64,000 nucleotides of DNA, from contig CAJQMR010000008.1 in assembly GCA_905479495.1 (NCBI GenBank), positions 62,001-126,000 of the forward strand, given 5' to 3'. This document shows positions 7,422 to 16,055 of the stretch, one piece after another. Under the pieces are notes generated by a model that ran no database searches, was not told the origin of the DNA, and was given only the letters and a program-made list of their open reading frames with translations. This DNA comes from an uncultured Anaerolineae bacterium. GTDB taxonomy: Bacteria > Chloroflexota > Anaerolineae > Promineifilales > Promineifilaceae. Within the stretch, counting starts at the first letter, position 1; each line of letters opens with the position of its first letter. The position numbers and the translations under genes are program-made.

Positions 7422-9749
7422 ATGGCTGGTACACAATTCTTTGGCGAACGAATCAAGCGTAACGAAGACCCCCGTCTGCTTACCGGGCAGGCGCTGTTCA
7501 CTGATGATGTGAATCTGCCAGACATGTTGCACGCCGCCTTTTATCGCAGTCCATATGCCCACGGCCGTATTCTCAGCATTGATGTCTCGATGGCCCGGGA
7601 ACATGAAGGCGTGGTTGCCGTTTTCACCGCTGAGGATTTAGGCGATTACTGGCAGCCGGGACCGCTGCTCGTGTCGCCGCCGCCAGTGAAGGACATTGTG
7701 TTTAATCAGCGTACCCAGGTGCCGCTGGCCAAAGACAAGGTGCGCTTTGTCGGCGAGCCAATCGTCATGGTGGTGGCCGAAAGTCGTTACATTGCCGAAG
7801 ATGCTGCCGAAGAAATCTTTGTCGATATCGAACCGTTGGACGCTGTGGTGGCGCTGGCGGCGGCGCTGGAACCTGATTCAGCCTTGGTACATGATGAATT
7901 GGGCAACAATATTTCGGCCCACGTGGTGCAGCGCAAAGGCAGTTATGAAGCGGCCAAAGCCCAGGCGGATCACCTGATCAACCGCACCTTTGAGTACGAT
8001 CACGGCATTGCGGCCGCCATGGAAAATCGGGGGGTGGTGGCCCAATGGGACCGTCGGGCGCAGCGGCTGACGATGTGGGATACCACTCAGGCCCCTGTCT
8101 TTGTGCGCAACGGCATGGCGGCGCTTCTGGGCTTGTCGGAAAATCAAGTGCGGGTAATTGCCCCCTTTATCGGCGGCGGGTTTGGTCCCAAAATCATGAT
8201 GTTTTACCAGGAGGAAGTGTTGGTTCCCTGGGCAGCCATGAAGTTAGACAGACCCGTTAAATGGATTGAAGATCGCTCGGAAAACTTTGTAGCTACCACG
8301 CATGAGCGCAGTCAAACGCACACAGTAGAAGCAGCGTTTAGTAAAGACGGCCGTATCTTGGGCATTCATGACGTTTTTCTCCACGATCAAGGGGCCTACG
8401 CCCCCTATGGTCTCACCGTGGCGCTGAACAGTCAGTGCACCCTGTTGGGTCCGTACGACATTGAACATTATTATTCGGAATTTACGGCCGTTTTCACCAA
8501 CAAAACCATCGTCACCCCCTACCGTGGGGCAGGGCGGCAGCACGGCGTTTTTGTTATCGAGCGACTGCTGGACATTGCCGCTCGCGAACTGGGCATCGAC
8601 AAAGCCGAAATCCGACGCCGCAACTTCATTCCGCCGGAAAAATTCCCCTACAACAACGAAATCATCTACCAGGATTTTTCCCCGCTTAAATACGACAGCG
8701 GCAACTACGAACCCGCCCTCAACAAAGCGTTGGAGATGATCGGCTACAACGACTTTTACCAAAACCTCCAGCCGCAGGCCCGCGCCGAAGGGCGGCATTT
8801 GGGATTGGGCTTGGTGGCTTACGTGGAAGGCACCGGCATCGGTCCCTATGAAGGCGCGCGGGTGCAGGTCACCAGCAGCGGCCGCGTCAGTGTGGCTACT
8901 GGCATCGGCACCCAGGGGCAGGGGCATTTCACCAGCTTTGCCCAAATTGTGGCCGACCAGGTGGGGGTTGATGTGGCTGAAGTCGATTTGGTGACGGGCG
9001 ACACCGACCAGTTCCACTGGGGTGCAGGCACCTTTGCCAGCCGAGGCGCAGTTGTGGCAGGAAATGCGATCAATGAAGCGGCCCACGACGTGCGCCAAAA
9101 AATCCTCAAGCTGGCCAGCGAACTGCTGGAAGCGGCTGAAGAAGATTTAGAGCTGGACAATGGTGAGGTGCGTGTTAAGGGTGTACCGGATCGGGCGATT
9201 CCGCTGGGACAGCTGGCGCAGCAGGCTAACCCCATGCGTGGCGCGGTCAAACCAGGCACGGAACCGGGCCTGGAAGCCACCAACTACTTTGGCCCGGAAT
9301 ACGGGGCGACGGCCAGCGGCGTGCATGCCATGATTGTGGAAGTCGATCCAGACACAATGGATGTGACCATTTTGCGTTACGTGGTGGTCCACGACTGCGG
9401 CGAGGTGATCAATCCGCTCATTTTAGATGGCCAGATTCAGGGCGGCGTGGCCCAGGGCATCGGCAATGCCTTCTACGAGCAAATTATTTACGATGAGCAA
9501 GGGCAGATCCTTACCGGCTCCTTCATGGATTATCTGCTGCCTACATCACTGGACGTGCCCAACGTGGAAATTGGCCACGAGGTCACCCCCTCGCCGCTAA
9601 ACCCGTTGGGGATCAAAGGGTCGGGTGAAGCCGGAGCCATTCCCACCGCCCCGCTTTTTGCCCAAGCGGTGGAAGATGCGCTCAATAATCAGCTGGAAAT
9701 TTGCCAAATCCCGCTGAGTCCCAGCAAATTGTGGGAGTTAGCGCAATAG
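7422..9749 (+). CDS. Xanthine dehydrogenase family molybdopterin-binding subunit (CoxL-like)
   Basis: A 775-residue large subunit of the molybdenum hydroxylase family. It has the a/b hammerhead N-terminal domain (RNEDPRLLTGQALF), the IGGGFGPK molybdopterin motif, GTQGQGHFTSFAQI, and the C-terminal GSGEAG motif with the catalytic glutamate E736. The loop that is AYxCSFR in true aerobic CO dehydrogenase reads PYRGAGR, so this is the general hydroxylase form, not form I CoxL. Such enzymes hydroxylate N-heterocycles or aldehydes and normally need a 2Fe-2S small subunit and an FAD subunit, neither of which is adjacent. GGAGG at 7411-7415 supports the ATG at 7422. Context suggests hydroxylation of a ring later opened by the cyclase. 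Confidence 0.85.
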   Translation: MAGTQFFGERIKRNEDPRLLTGQALFTDDVNLPDMLHAAFYRSPYAHGRILSIDVSMAREHEGVVAVFTAEDLGDYWQPGPLLVSPPPVKDIVFNQRTQVPLAKDKVRFVGEPIVMVVAESRYIAEDAAEEIFVDIEPLDAVVALAAALEPDSALVHDELGNNISAHVVQRKGSYEAAKAQADHLINRTFEYDHGIAAAMENRGVVAQWDRRAQRLTMWDTTQAPVFVRNGMAALLGLSENQVRVIAPFIGGGFGPKIMMFYQEEVLVPWAAMKLDRPVKWIEDRSENFVATTHERSQTHTVEAAFSKDGRILGIHDVFLHDQGAYAPYGLTVALNSQCTLLGPYDIEHYYSEFTAVFTNKTIVTPYRGAGRQHGVFVIERLLDIAARELGIDKAEIRRRNFIPPEKFPYNNEIIYQDFSPLKYDSGNYEPALNKALEMIGYNDFYQNLQPQARAEGRHLGLGLVAYVEGTGIGPYEGARVQVTSSGRVSVATGIGTQGQGHFTSFAQIVADQVGVDVAEVDLVTGDTDQFHWGAGTFASRGAVVAGNAINEAAHDVRQKILKLASELLEAAEEDLELDNGEVRVKGVPDRAIPLGQLAQQANPMRGAVKPGTEPGLEATNYFGPEYGATASGVHAMIVEVDPDTMDVTILRYVVVHDCGEVINPLILDGQIQGGVAQGIGNAFYEQIIYDEQGQILTGSFMDYLLPTSLDVPNVEIGHEVTPSPLNPLGIKGSGEAGAIPTAPLFAQAVEDALNNQLEICQIPLSPSKLWELAQ

Positions 9750-9788
9750 TAATTGCTTCTCTATGTTCCATCGGTCATAATTAAGCTT

Positions 9789-10127
9789 ATGAACAAAGTG
9801 GCAAGACTTATCGCATCAAACCAGATTAAGGCTTTTTGCCAGCGCTGGGAAATTCAAGAATTAGCCTTGTTTGGTTCTGCGCTGCGAGATGATTTTGGAC
9901 CAAACAGCGATATTGACTTGCTCGTTTCCTTTGACCATGATGCGGATTGGAGCTTGCTTGAGCATGTGCAGATGCAGTTGGAGCTGCAAGAGCTGTTAGG
10001 CCGCAATGTTGATTTGGTTAACAAGCGTGCCTTAAAACAGAGTGAAAACTGGATTCGGCGCGACGAAATTTTGCGGACGGCGTCGCCAATTTTCTTAAGA
10101 AATGAGGTTGTTCGTGGATCGGGATAA
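9789..10127 (+). CDS. MntA-like nucleotidyltransferase antitoxin
   Basis: A 112-residue minimal nucleotidyltransferase. The active-site pattern GSALRDDFGPNSDIDLLV contains the GS motif followed by DxD. Proteins of this family pair with HEPN proteins, and in characterised systems MntA adenylylates HepT and neutralises its RNase activity. The start at 9789 is chosen because the upstream extension has no domain similarity. It overlaps the HEPN gene by 26 bp. Here the MNT gene comes first, opposite to the hepT-mntA order of the Shewanella system. No exact ACGGCCGT copy lies in the pair. Confidence 0.8.
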   Translation: MNKVARLIASNQIKAFCQRWEIQELALFGSALRDDFGPNSDIDLLVSFDHDADWSLLEHVQMQLELQELLGRNVDLVNKRALKQSENWIRRDEILRTASPIFLRNEVVRGSG

Positions 10128-10461
10128 TGCTTCGCTGTTGGACATTGCCCGTGCTGCCCGTTTGACGCTAGACTTTTGTCGGGGCATGACCAAAGCTCAA
10201 TTTTTGAATGATCTTAAGACGCAATCGGCCGTTTTGCATCAACTGCTAATTTTGGGAGAAGCTGTCAAACGGCTTTCGGACGATTTTCGGCAGCAACACG
10301 CTACTATCCCTTGGCGATTAATCGCTGGTATGCGCGACAAGCTGATTCACGGTTATGACAGTATTGACTTGAATGAGGTATGGAAAACAACCTCACAAGA
10401 TATGCCCAATTTATTGAACCAACTTGATCCTCTTTTGCCCAAAAAACCGAACGATCAGTAA
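10102..10461 (+). CDS. HepT-like HEPN ribonuclease toxin
   Basis: A 119-residue all-helical HEPN (DUF86) protein. The catalytic Rx4-6H motif is present as RDKLIHGYD, including the tyrosine that MntA partners modify in known systems (RX4HXY). HEPN toxins cleave RNA. It overlaps the upstream nucleotidyltransferase, which indicates tight coupling of antitoxin and toxin. Whether the pair acts in phage defence or plasmid-type stabilisation cannot be told from sequence. Confidence 0.8.
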   Translation: MRLFVDRDNASLLDIARAARLTLDFCRGMTKAQFLNDLKTQSAVLHQLLILGEAVKRLSDDFRQQHATIPWRLIAGMRDKLIHGYDSIDLNEVWKTTSQDMPNLLNQLDPLLPKKPNDQ

Positions 10462-10691
10462 TTCAGGGATTCAACTTGCAGTCGTTCGAACAAAGAATAC
10501 GGCCGTTTCTCATTTCCCCTCCCCAAAATAAAATTTTTATGAAACATTTGCTTTAGCTCTCCCTTTTCGCTTAAAATGAGTGCCAACTTGATTCAGTAGT
10601 CCTTCTCGCCTTGCGTAAAGTTCGAGAAAGCCAAAACCAAATAAATCGTGTCAGTCGTCGTTCTTGTGTGGGGGAGCGAGGAGATCGTTTC

Positions 10692-13600
10692 ATGTTGCCC
10701 AATAAAATTTCCCCTTCCCTCACGAAAGTTCAGGCCTTTCGTTGGCTTGTTAGTATGTTTTTGCTGTTGATAACGGCCGTATCCCTCACCGGCCAACCAC
10801 AGCAAGTCAGCGCCCAAACCTTCACCGGTTCCGAACTGCTGGGCCGCCCCACCGATACCTCGATTACCGTCAACGTGCTGGTTGATGAACCGCTGGAGAT
10901 GTATCTGGAATATGGCACCGTCTCTGGCAGTTTGACGCAGCAGACAGGCAGCGTAATTTCCACGGCCAACGTCCCCATTGAGCTAGATATTACCGGCTTG
11001 CAGCCTAGCACCCGCTATTACTATCGGCTGATGTATCGTCAATTGGGCAGCGGCAGCTATACCGCCAGGGAAGAAAACACATTCCATACGCAGCGAATAC
11101 CGGGTTCAATGTTTACCTTCACCATTCAGGCTGATGCCCACGTGGGCCAATCCGTCCTGGGTGACCAACAAATGTATTTCCAAACCTTGTTCAATCAAAC
11201 GCTTGACCAGCCCGATTTCATGATCGATCTGGGCGATGCGCTTCGCGTTGGTCCCACAGAAGGTTCAATTGTAAGTGGCTATATCCTGCACCGGCAGGCT
11301 TTGGGATTGCTCAGTGGTTCCATTCCGGCTTTTATGGTCATTGGCAATGTAGATAATGAAGAAGGTTGGTTCCGTGACGGCACGCCCAACAACCAGGCCG
11401 TGTGGGGCACCAATGCGCGCAAATTGTATCTACCAAACCCAGTGCCAAATGGTTTTTACACAGGTGATACTGACAACTGGAGCAGCGAGGGCGTTTCTGG
11501 TAATGGGCTGCGCGAGAGCTATTACGCTTTTGAGTGGGGTGATGCCCTGTTTGTGGTGCTCGATCCCTACTGGCATACGACCACCAAGCCACACGACAGC
11601 ACAGGTGGTTCTGATCCAGGCACGGGCAGCGGCGATGGCTGGGATTGGACCCTGGGCGACAACCAATATTTTTGGCTAAAAGACACACTGGAACAAAGCA
11701 ACGCAACCTTCAAATTTGTCTTTTCCCATCATCCCACCAGTGGTCCGCCCGATGAATTGTTTCCTCGCGGTGGCATCGAGGCTGCGCCATATTTTGAATG
11801 GGGTGGCAACAATGCCAACGGCAGCTACGGCTTTAATGTGAGACGGCCGTCTTGGCCCATGCCCATTCACGATTTAATGGTGGCCAACGGCGTAGACATC
11901 TTCTTCCACGGCCATGATCACGTCTTTGCCTATGAAGAACTGGATGGCATTGTTTACCAGCTGGTGCCGCAGCCGTCTGATCCCAGTTACGGGACAGGAT
12001 GGATTGAGGATGGCAACTTTTACAATGGGGCCGATCTGGTCAACAACTCTGGCCATATGCGGGTCACTATTGGGCCAAACGCGGCTACGGTGGAATACGT
12101 GCGTGCCTTCCTCAACGGCGAGTCTCAAGGGGGCTTTAGCAATCGCGATGTGGCTTACAGCTACACCATTCCGGCGGGCCAGGGCAATATTCCACCCATA
12201 GCCAACAACGACAGCGCCAGCGTGGTGACGGGCGGTTCGGTTGTGGTGAACGTGTTGGCTAACGACAGCGATGCCAACAATCATACCTTGATGGTAACGG
12301 CCGTTACCCAGGGCAGCAGCGGTTCTGTTACCACCAACGGCACCACAGTGACTTACAACCACGACGGCTCCGCCACCACGTCAGACAGCTTCACCTACGC
12401 CATCAGTGATGGCAACGACGGCAGCGATACAGCCACCGTGTTTATGACGATCAACGATCCTGGCACGACCCCTACGCCAACCCCCACTTCCTCGGCAACG
12501 CCTGGTTCCGGTGGCAGCGTCACCTTGAATCCGGTAGCGGATGCGGCCGTATTGAGCAATCGCCCCGATAACGTGTTCCCCGGCACTATCCTGGCGATCG
12601 ATGGTTCACCCATCATTAACAGCTATTTGCGCTTTGATGTGCAGGGCGTTAGCAACATCAGCAGTGCCACGCTGCGTCTCTTTGCCAACGACAGCAGCAG
12701 CCAGGGCATTACGGCATCGAGCATCAGCGATAACAGTTGGGTGGAATCGGCCCTGACTTTCAACAATGCACCGCCTGCTGGTGGGGTGATTGGCAGTTCG
12801 ACGGCCGTTTCCGCCGGAACCTGGACTGAAATTGACGTCACCGGTTACGTCACGGGCAATGGACTTTACAGCTTCATGATTAGCTCCACCGATGCCAACC
12901 GCGTGACGTTTGACAGCCGCGAGGCGGCCAATCCGCCCCAACTGGTTATCATCAGTGGAGGTGGTCCGACGCCCACGCCCAGCAATACGTCCACGCCAAC
13001 GAATACGGCCGTTCCCAGCAACACCCCCACCGCCACAGCCACCAACACACCTGGCCCATCACCTACAGCATCGCCGACGGCATCGCCAACTGTAACCAAC
13101 ACGCCACCACCTTCTGCTGGGGAAATCATCTACCTTAGCAGCACCGGCAGCGGCACGGTTGGGGGTGTCGCTTTCTCCTCCGAGGACATTGTGGCTTACG
13201 ACAGCGCCACCGGTCTCTGGTCGATGGTTTTTGATGGCTCGGATGTTGGTGTTAGCCTCAATAATCTCAATGGGTTTGCCTGGCTGGATGATGGATCCAT
13301 TTTGATGAGCTTTATCCGCGCCCAAGCCATTGGTTCCCTGGCTGATGTGGATGATTCGGACATCGTCCGCTTTGTGCCTACCAGCCTGGGTGACAACACA
13401 ACGGGCAGCTTTGAATGGTTCTTGGATGGCTCGGATGTGGGCTTGACATCCGCAGGTGAGGATGTGGATGCGATTGGTTTGACGGCAGACGGCCGTTTGC
13501 TCATCAGCACCCTGGGCAATTTCAGCGCAGGCACCCTCAGTGGTAGTGACCAAATGCTGTTGGTGCTGGGCAATGCCGTCTATGGTGAGAACAGCAGCGG

Positions 13601-13874
13601 CGACTGGGCACTCTACTTCAACGGCACAACGGCCGATTGGACGGACAGCAGCGAAGACATCGCCGGGGTCTGGGTGGATGCCGCCAGCGGCGATATTTAC
13701 CTGAGCAGCAGCGGGCTCTTTACGCTGGGCGGCATCAGCGGTGATGCCAGCGACATCTTTATCTGCACACCGTTGGCGCTGGGCGCAACGACCACCTGCA
13801 GCTACGCGCTGTATTGGGATGCGGCCGCCGCAGGTTTTGGCAGCGCCATTGACGGATTCGCTATCGTGCCCTGA
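10692..13874 (+). CDS. Secreted multidomain metallophosphoesterase with DNRLRE (CBM96-like) module
   Basis: A 1060-residue exported protein. Order: signal peptide (about 1-43, core LVSMFLLLITAVSLT), a fibronectin-like purple-acid-phosphatase N-domain (about 45-130), a calcineurin-like phosphoesterase (about 140-480) with QADAHVG, DLGDA, SHHP and GHDHVFAYEE, a cadherin/VCBS-like repeat (NNDSASVVTGGSVVVNVLAN), a DNRLRE-type beta domain (VADAAVLSNRPDN to PPQLVII), a Thr-Pro linker, and a C-terminal repeated SGSDVG/FDGSDVG-rich beta domain. The usual GNH(E/D) motif reads GNVDNE, so the normally conserved His is replaced by Val. GAGGAG at 10678-10683 supports the start. It probably acts on phosphoesters at the cell surface. 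The same DNRLRE module recurs twice in the protein at 56930-60859. Confidence 0.75.
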   Translation: MLPNKISPSLTKVQAFRWLVSMFLLLITAVSLTGQPQQVSAQTFTGSELLGRPTDTSITVNVLVDEPLEMYLEYGTVSGSLTQQTGSVISTANVPIELDITGLQPSTRYYYRLMYRQLGSGSYTAREENTFHTQRIPGSMFTFTIQADAHVGQSVLGDQQMYFQTLFNQTLDQPDFMIDLGDALRVGPTEGSIVSGYILHRQALGLLSGSIPAFMVIGNVDNEEGWFRDGTPNNQAVWGTNARKLYLPNPVPNGFYTGDTDNWSSEGVSGNGLRESYYAFEWGDALFVVLDPYWHTTTKPHDSTGGSDPGTGSGDGWDWTLGDNQYFWLKDTLEQSNATFKFVFSHHPTSGPPDELFPRGGIEAAPYFEWGGNNANGSYGFNVRRPSWPMPIHDLMVANGVDIFFHGHDHVFAYEELDGIVYQLVPQPSDPSYGTGWIEDGNFYNGADLVNNSGHMRVTIGPNAATVEYVRAFLNGESQGGFSNRDVAYSYTIPAGQGNIPPIANNDSASVVTGGSVVVNVLANDSDANNHTLMVTAVTQGSSGSVTTNGTTVTYNHDGSATTSDSFTYAISDGNDGSDTATVFMTINDPGTTPTPTPTSSATPGSGGSVTLNPVADAAVLSNRPDNVFPGTILAIDGSPIINSYLRFDVQGVSNISSATLRLFANDSSSQGITASSISDNSWVESALTFNNAPPAGGVIGSSTAVSAGTWTEIDVTGYVTGNGLYSFMISSTDANRVTFDSREAANPPQLVIISGGGPTPTPSNTSTPTNTAVPSNTPTATATNTPGPSPTASPTASPTVTNTPPPSAGEIIYLSSTGSGTVGGVAFSSEDIVAYDSATGLWSMVFDGSDVGVSLNNLNGFAWLDDGSILMSFIRAQAIGSLADVDDSDIVRFVPTSLGDNTTGSFEWFLDGSDVGLTSAGEDVDAIGLTADGRLLISTLGNFSAGTLSGSDQMLLVLGNAVYGENSSGDWALYFNGTTADWTDSSEDIAGVWVDAASGDIYLSSSGLFTLGGISGDASDIFICTPLALGATTTCSYALYWDAAAAGFGSAIDGFAIVP

Positions 13875-13917
13875 GGAAATGGGAACATTGGGTGGAGCGA
13901 TTATTCAAAATGAGTCC

Positions 13918-13954
13918 AAGGTAACAGTTGCTCGCCAAAAGTGACTGTTACCTT
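13918..13954 (+). terminator. Hairpin after the metallophosphoesterase gene
   Basis: An 11-bp perfect inverted repeat (AAGGTAACAGT and ACTGTTACCTT) with a 15-base loop, 44 bp after the stop codon. No strong T-run follows directly, so it may be a weak or factor-assisted terminator. Confidence 0.5.
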
Positions 13955-14318
13955 GCTGATCCCGTTTTAAGCAGTTTGCTGTATGGGCTGCCAAACCCTG
14001 GCCAAAGGTGATGTGGCTGCGGCCGTATCTGCTTTGGCAAAAATAGAGACAATCCAAAGAGCCGCCAACAGCCAGTACACTCGGCAGTGTGTTTGCTGTG
14101 CTGCTGCTTCAGCATGCCCTCGCTTATGACCGCATCATCTGGTTACTGAGAAATTAATGGAATACATTTGGCAAATTTCGGCCGTTTCCTGATCAACCGA
14201 ACGGTTGATAAAAAAATCCAACTCCAAACCAATCTTTTTTACCTGGCTGGTTGATTACGGGAGACGGCCGTTCCTTTACCATACACAGCATACTTCAAAT
14301 GGTAACAGGAGATTAATC
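13955..14318. other. Non-coding spacer
   Basis: About 360 bp between the hairpin and the DUF2306 gene. It contains one exact ACGGCCGT (about 14264) and two near copies, and a CTGCTG-rich stretch. I see no convincing gene. The ribosome site ACAGGAG sits just before the ATG at 14319. Confidence 0.5.
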
Positions 14319-14819
14319 ATGAGCACACTTGGCTGGATTCACACAAATTTTGGAATTGTTGCGCTGCTGGCAGGAACGGCCGTCGTCCTACTCAGAAAAG
14401 GCACACGCTGGCATCGTACTTTGGGGCATGTTTACCTGACCAGCATGGTTGCCCTTAACGTGAGTGCCCTGTTCATATACAGGTTGTATGGTCATTTTGG
14501 CCCCTTTCACTGGATGGCTTTGGGCAGTCTTTTTAGTCTGGTTGTGGGCATGGTTCCTGTTTTCACACGACGGCCCAAAGGGCGCTGGCTGGCGTTCCAT
14601 GCAGCTTACATCAATGGTTCCTTCGTCGGCCTTGTGGCTGCCACTGCGGCTGAAATCACCAGCCGCCTGCCCGGCACAGATGACGCGTTTGGTCTGGTTG
14701 TAGCAGGTACATCCATCGTTGTGATGGGAGTGGGCATCTACCTGATTCAACGCAATTTGCCGCAAAGTATCAACCGCACCCCGGTCCGTTTTCGTGGAAC
14801 TGCCCAGGCAAAGGGTTAA
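14319..14819 (+). CDS. DUF2306-like membrane protein
   Basis: A 166-residue integral membrane protein with four hydrophobic segments, resembling the DUF2306 family. Typical traits are an N-terminal HTNFGIVALLAG helix, the RWHRTLGHVYLTSM loop with conserved His, FGPFHWMALGS, and AFHAAYINGSFVGL. The conserved histidines on the membrane side suggest a haem or metal role, but function is not established. The start is fixed by AGGAG about 8 bases upstream. It is followed 17 bp later by the CPBP gene in the same direction. Confidence 0.65.
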   Translation: MSTLGWIHTNFGIVALLAGTAVVLLRKGTRWHRTLGHVYLTSMVALNVSALFIYRLYGHFGPFHWMALGSLFSLVVGMVPVFTRRPKGRWLAFHAAYINGSFVGLVAATAAEITSRLPGTDDAFGLVVAGTSIVVMGVGIYLIQRNLPQSINRTPVRFRGTAQAKG

Positions 14820-14836
14820 TACACAAGGAGCAGAAA

Positions 14837-15721
14837 ATGACAACTTACAAACAGCAAATCACGACATCTGAACGGACAGTCGATTGGCCCTTAATCCTGT
14901 TTTTTGTTTTAGCTTATGCCATTGCCTGGGGAGCCTTTGGCATTATTGGGCTCATTGCGCGTCAGTCCGGTTTAGACAGCGCCCAATCGCTTATGGCAAT
15001 GGGTGAGGCTTACCAATTTGACGGGGTGGCTTTAAGCGTGCCGCAATGGCTGGTTTATGTGCTCACCCGGCTGGCCGATTTTGCTTTCTCGATTGCGGGT
15101 GTGGTGATGATTGTCGTCACGGCTGGTCGTGCCGGATTAAGCGAATTATGGCAGCGTTTGACGCGTTGGCGAATTCGCTGGGTTTGGTATGTTTTGGGGC
15201 TGCTGCCGATTGGGTTGTATGGGGTGGCAACGGCCGTTTCCGGCGCATCACCAACCATTAACAGCAGTACAATCACCACCGCCCTCTTTAGCCTCCACGC
15301 TGGTTTCTTCGTCTCTCTCTTCCTGCGTGGCGCGCTGGGTGAAGAGTTGGGCTTGCGGGGCTTTGCCCTGCCTCGTTTGCAGGAACGCCTGTCCTCCTTT
15401 CGCGCCAGCCTTATCATTGGTGTGTTTTGGGGTGCCTGGCATTTGCCCGTTCTAATTGGCCGCGAACCGCTTTCCATTGCGGCCTTTGCGTTACTCAGTA
15501 TTGGGTTGAGCATGCTGTTCACCTGGCTCTTTAACGGCAGCGGTGGCTCCCTTATTCCCGTGCTGTTATTCCACGCCGCGCAAAATTGGGAGGATGGTTT
15601 TGAAGTGTTGTTCCCCGGCTTGGTTGGCACAGAGTGGGAACTGGTGTCTACCCTGAGTTTGTTACTGATTGGTGTGGTAGCAAGCGTTTTGGTGTGGCGC
15701 AACGGCCGTTTGAAAACTTAA
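14837..15721 (+). CDS. CPBP family intramembrane glutamic endopeptidase
   Basis: A 294-residue polytopic membrane protein of the CAAX/bacteriocin-processing (CPBP, Abi) family. Signature motifs are EELGLRG (EExxxR), the FWGAWHLP helix and the LLFHAAQN helix; these supply the catalytic Glu and His residues. About seven to eight hydrophobic segments are present. Substrates of such bacterial members are mostly unknown. AAGGAG precedes the start, and a clear terminator follows, so this gene closes a two-gene unit with the DUF2306 protein. Confidence 0.85.
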   Translation: MTTYKQQITTSERTVDWPLILFFVLAYAIAWGAFGIIGLIARQSGLDSAQSLMAMGEAYQFDGVALSVPQWLVYVLTRLADFAFSIAGVVMIVVTAGRAGLSELWQRLTRWRIRWVWYVLGLLPIGLYGVATAVSGASPTINSSTITTALFSLHAGFFVSLFLRGALGEELGLRGFALPRLQERLSSFRASLIIGVFWGAWHLPVLIGREPLSIAAFALLSIGLSMLFTWLFNGSGGSLIPVLLFHAAQNWEDGFEVLFPGLVGTEWELVSTLSLLLIGVVASVLVWRNGRLKT

Positions 15722-15753
15722 CATAACTTGTGGAAGCTCTGAATTCATTTATT

Positions 15754-15798
15754 AGGACCTATGCAGCCCTTATCGGCTTGCATAGGTCCTGATTTTTA
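15754..15798 (+). terminator. Rho-independent terminator after the CPBP gene
   Basis: A perfect 12-bp stem (AGGACCTATGCA and TGCATAGGTCCT, 15754-15765 and 15779-15790) is followed by GATTTTTA. Stem strength and the T-run fit an intrinsic terminator 33 bp after the stop. Confidence 0.8.
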
Positions 15799-16055
15799 TA
15801 AAATCGCCCTCATTACTTCACATAATTAAAAGATCCGCCGCCACAGAAGCCCAAAACCCTTACTATAAAATCCCAAAACCATGAAAGTGACATCTGTCAC
15901 ACTTTTTGGTGGGGATTCATCACTTGACCCCACCCGTGGATAGCTAACAATATTTTGTAGAGAGCAAATGCGGTTTGTTGGTTCGTATTGCCCGATTTTC
16001 GCACTTCGTCGTTGTTTAGGAACCCCTTGTTCTAGGTGATGGAGGCATCCCCACT
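15799..16055. promoter_or_regulatory. Leader region of the Wood-Ljungdahl operon, with palindromic operator candidate at 15887-15900
   Basis: This gene-free stretch precedes the whole acetyl-CoA operon and should hold its promoter. It contains the perfect palindrome GTGACA-TC-TGTCAC at 15887-15900, flanked by AAA and ACTTTTT. Such a half-site arrangement fits a dimeric regulator, possibly of the CRP/FNR superfamily, but no matching regulator gene is in the window. A TATAAA-like -10 candidate lies at 15864-15869 without a good -35. The ribosome site GGAGG-like ATGGAGG precedes the ATG at 16056. Confidence 0.45.

Noticed and set aside
7422-9749. Aerobic CO dehydrogenase large subunit (coxL form I)
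   Set aside because: The loop reads PYRGAGR and lacks the AYxCSFR motif with its copper-binding cysteine; no coxM or coxS is adjacent.
13981-14140. A short open frame in the spacer before the DUF2306 gene
   Set aside because: It would encode about 45 residues with a Cys/Ala-rich end, no ribosome site and no recognisable similarity.
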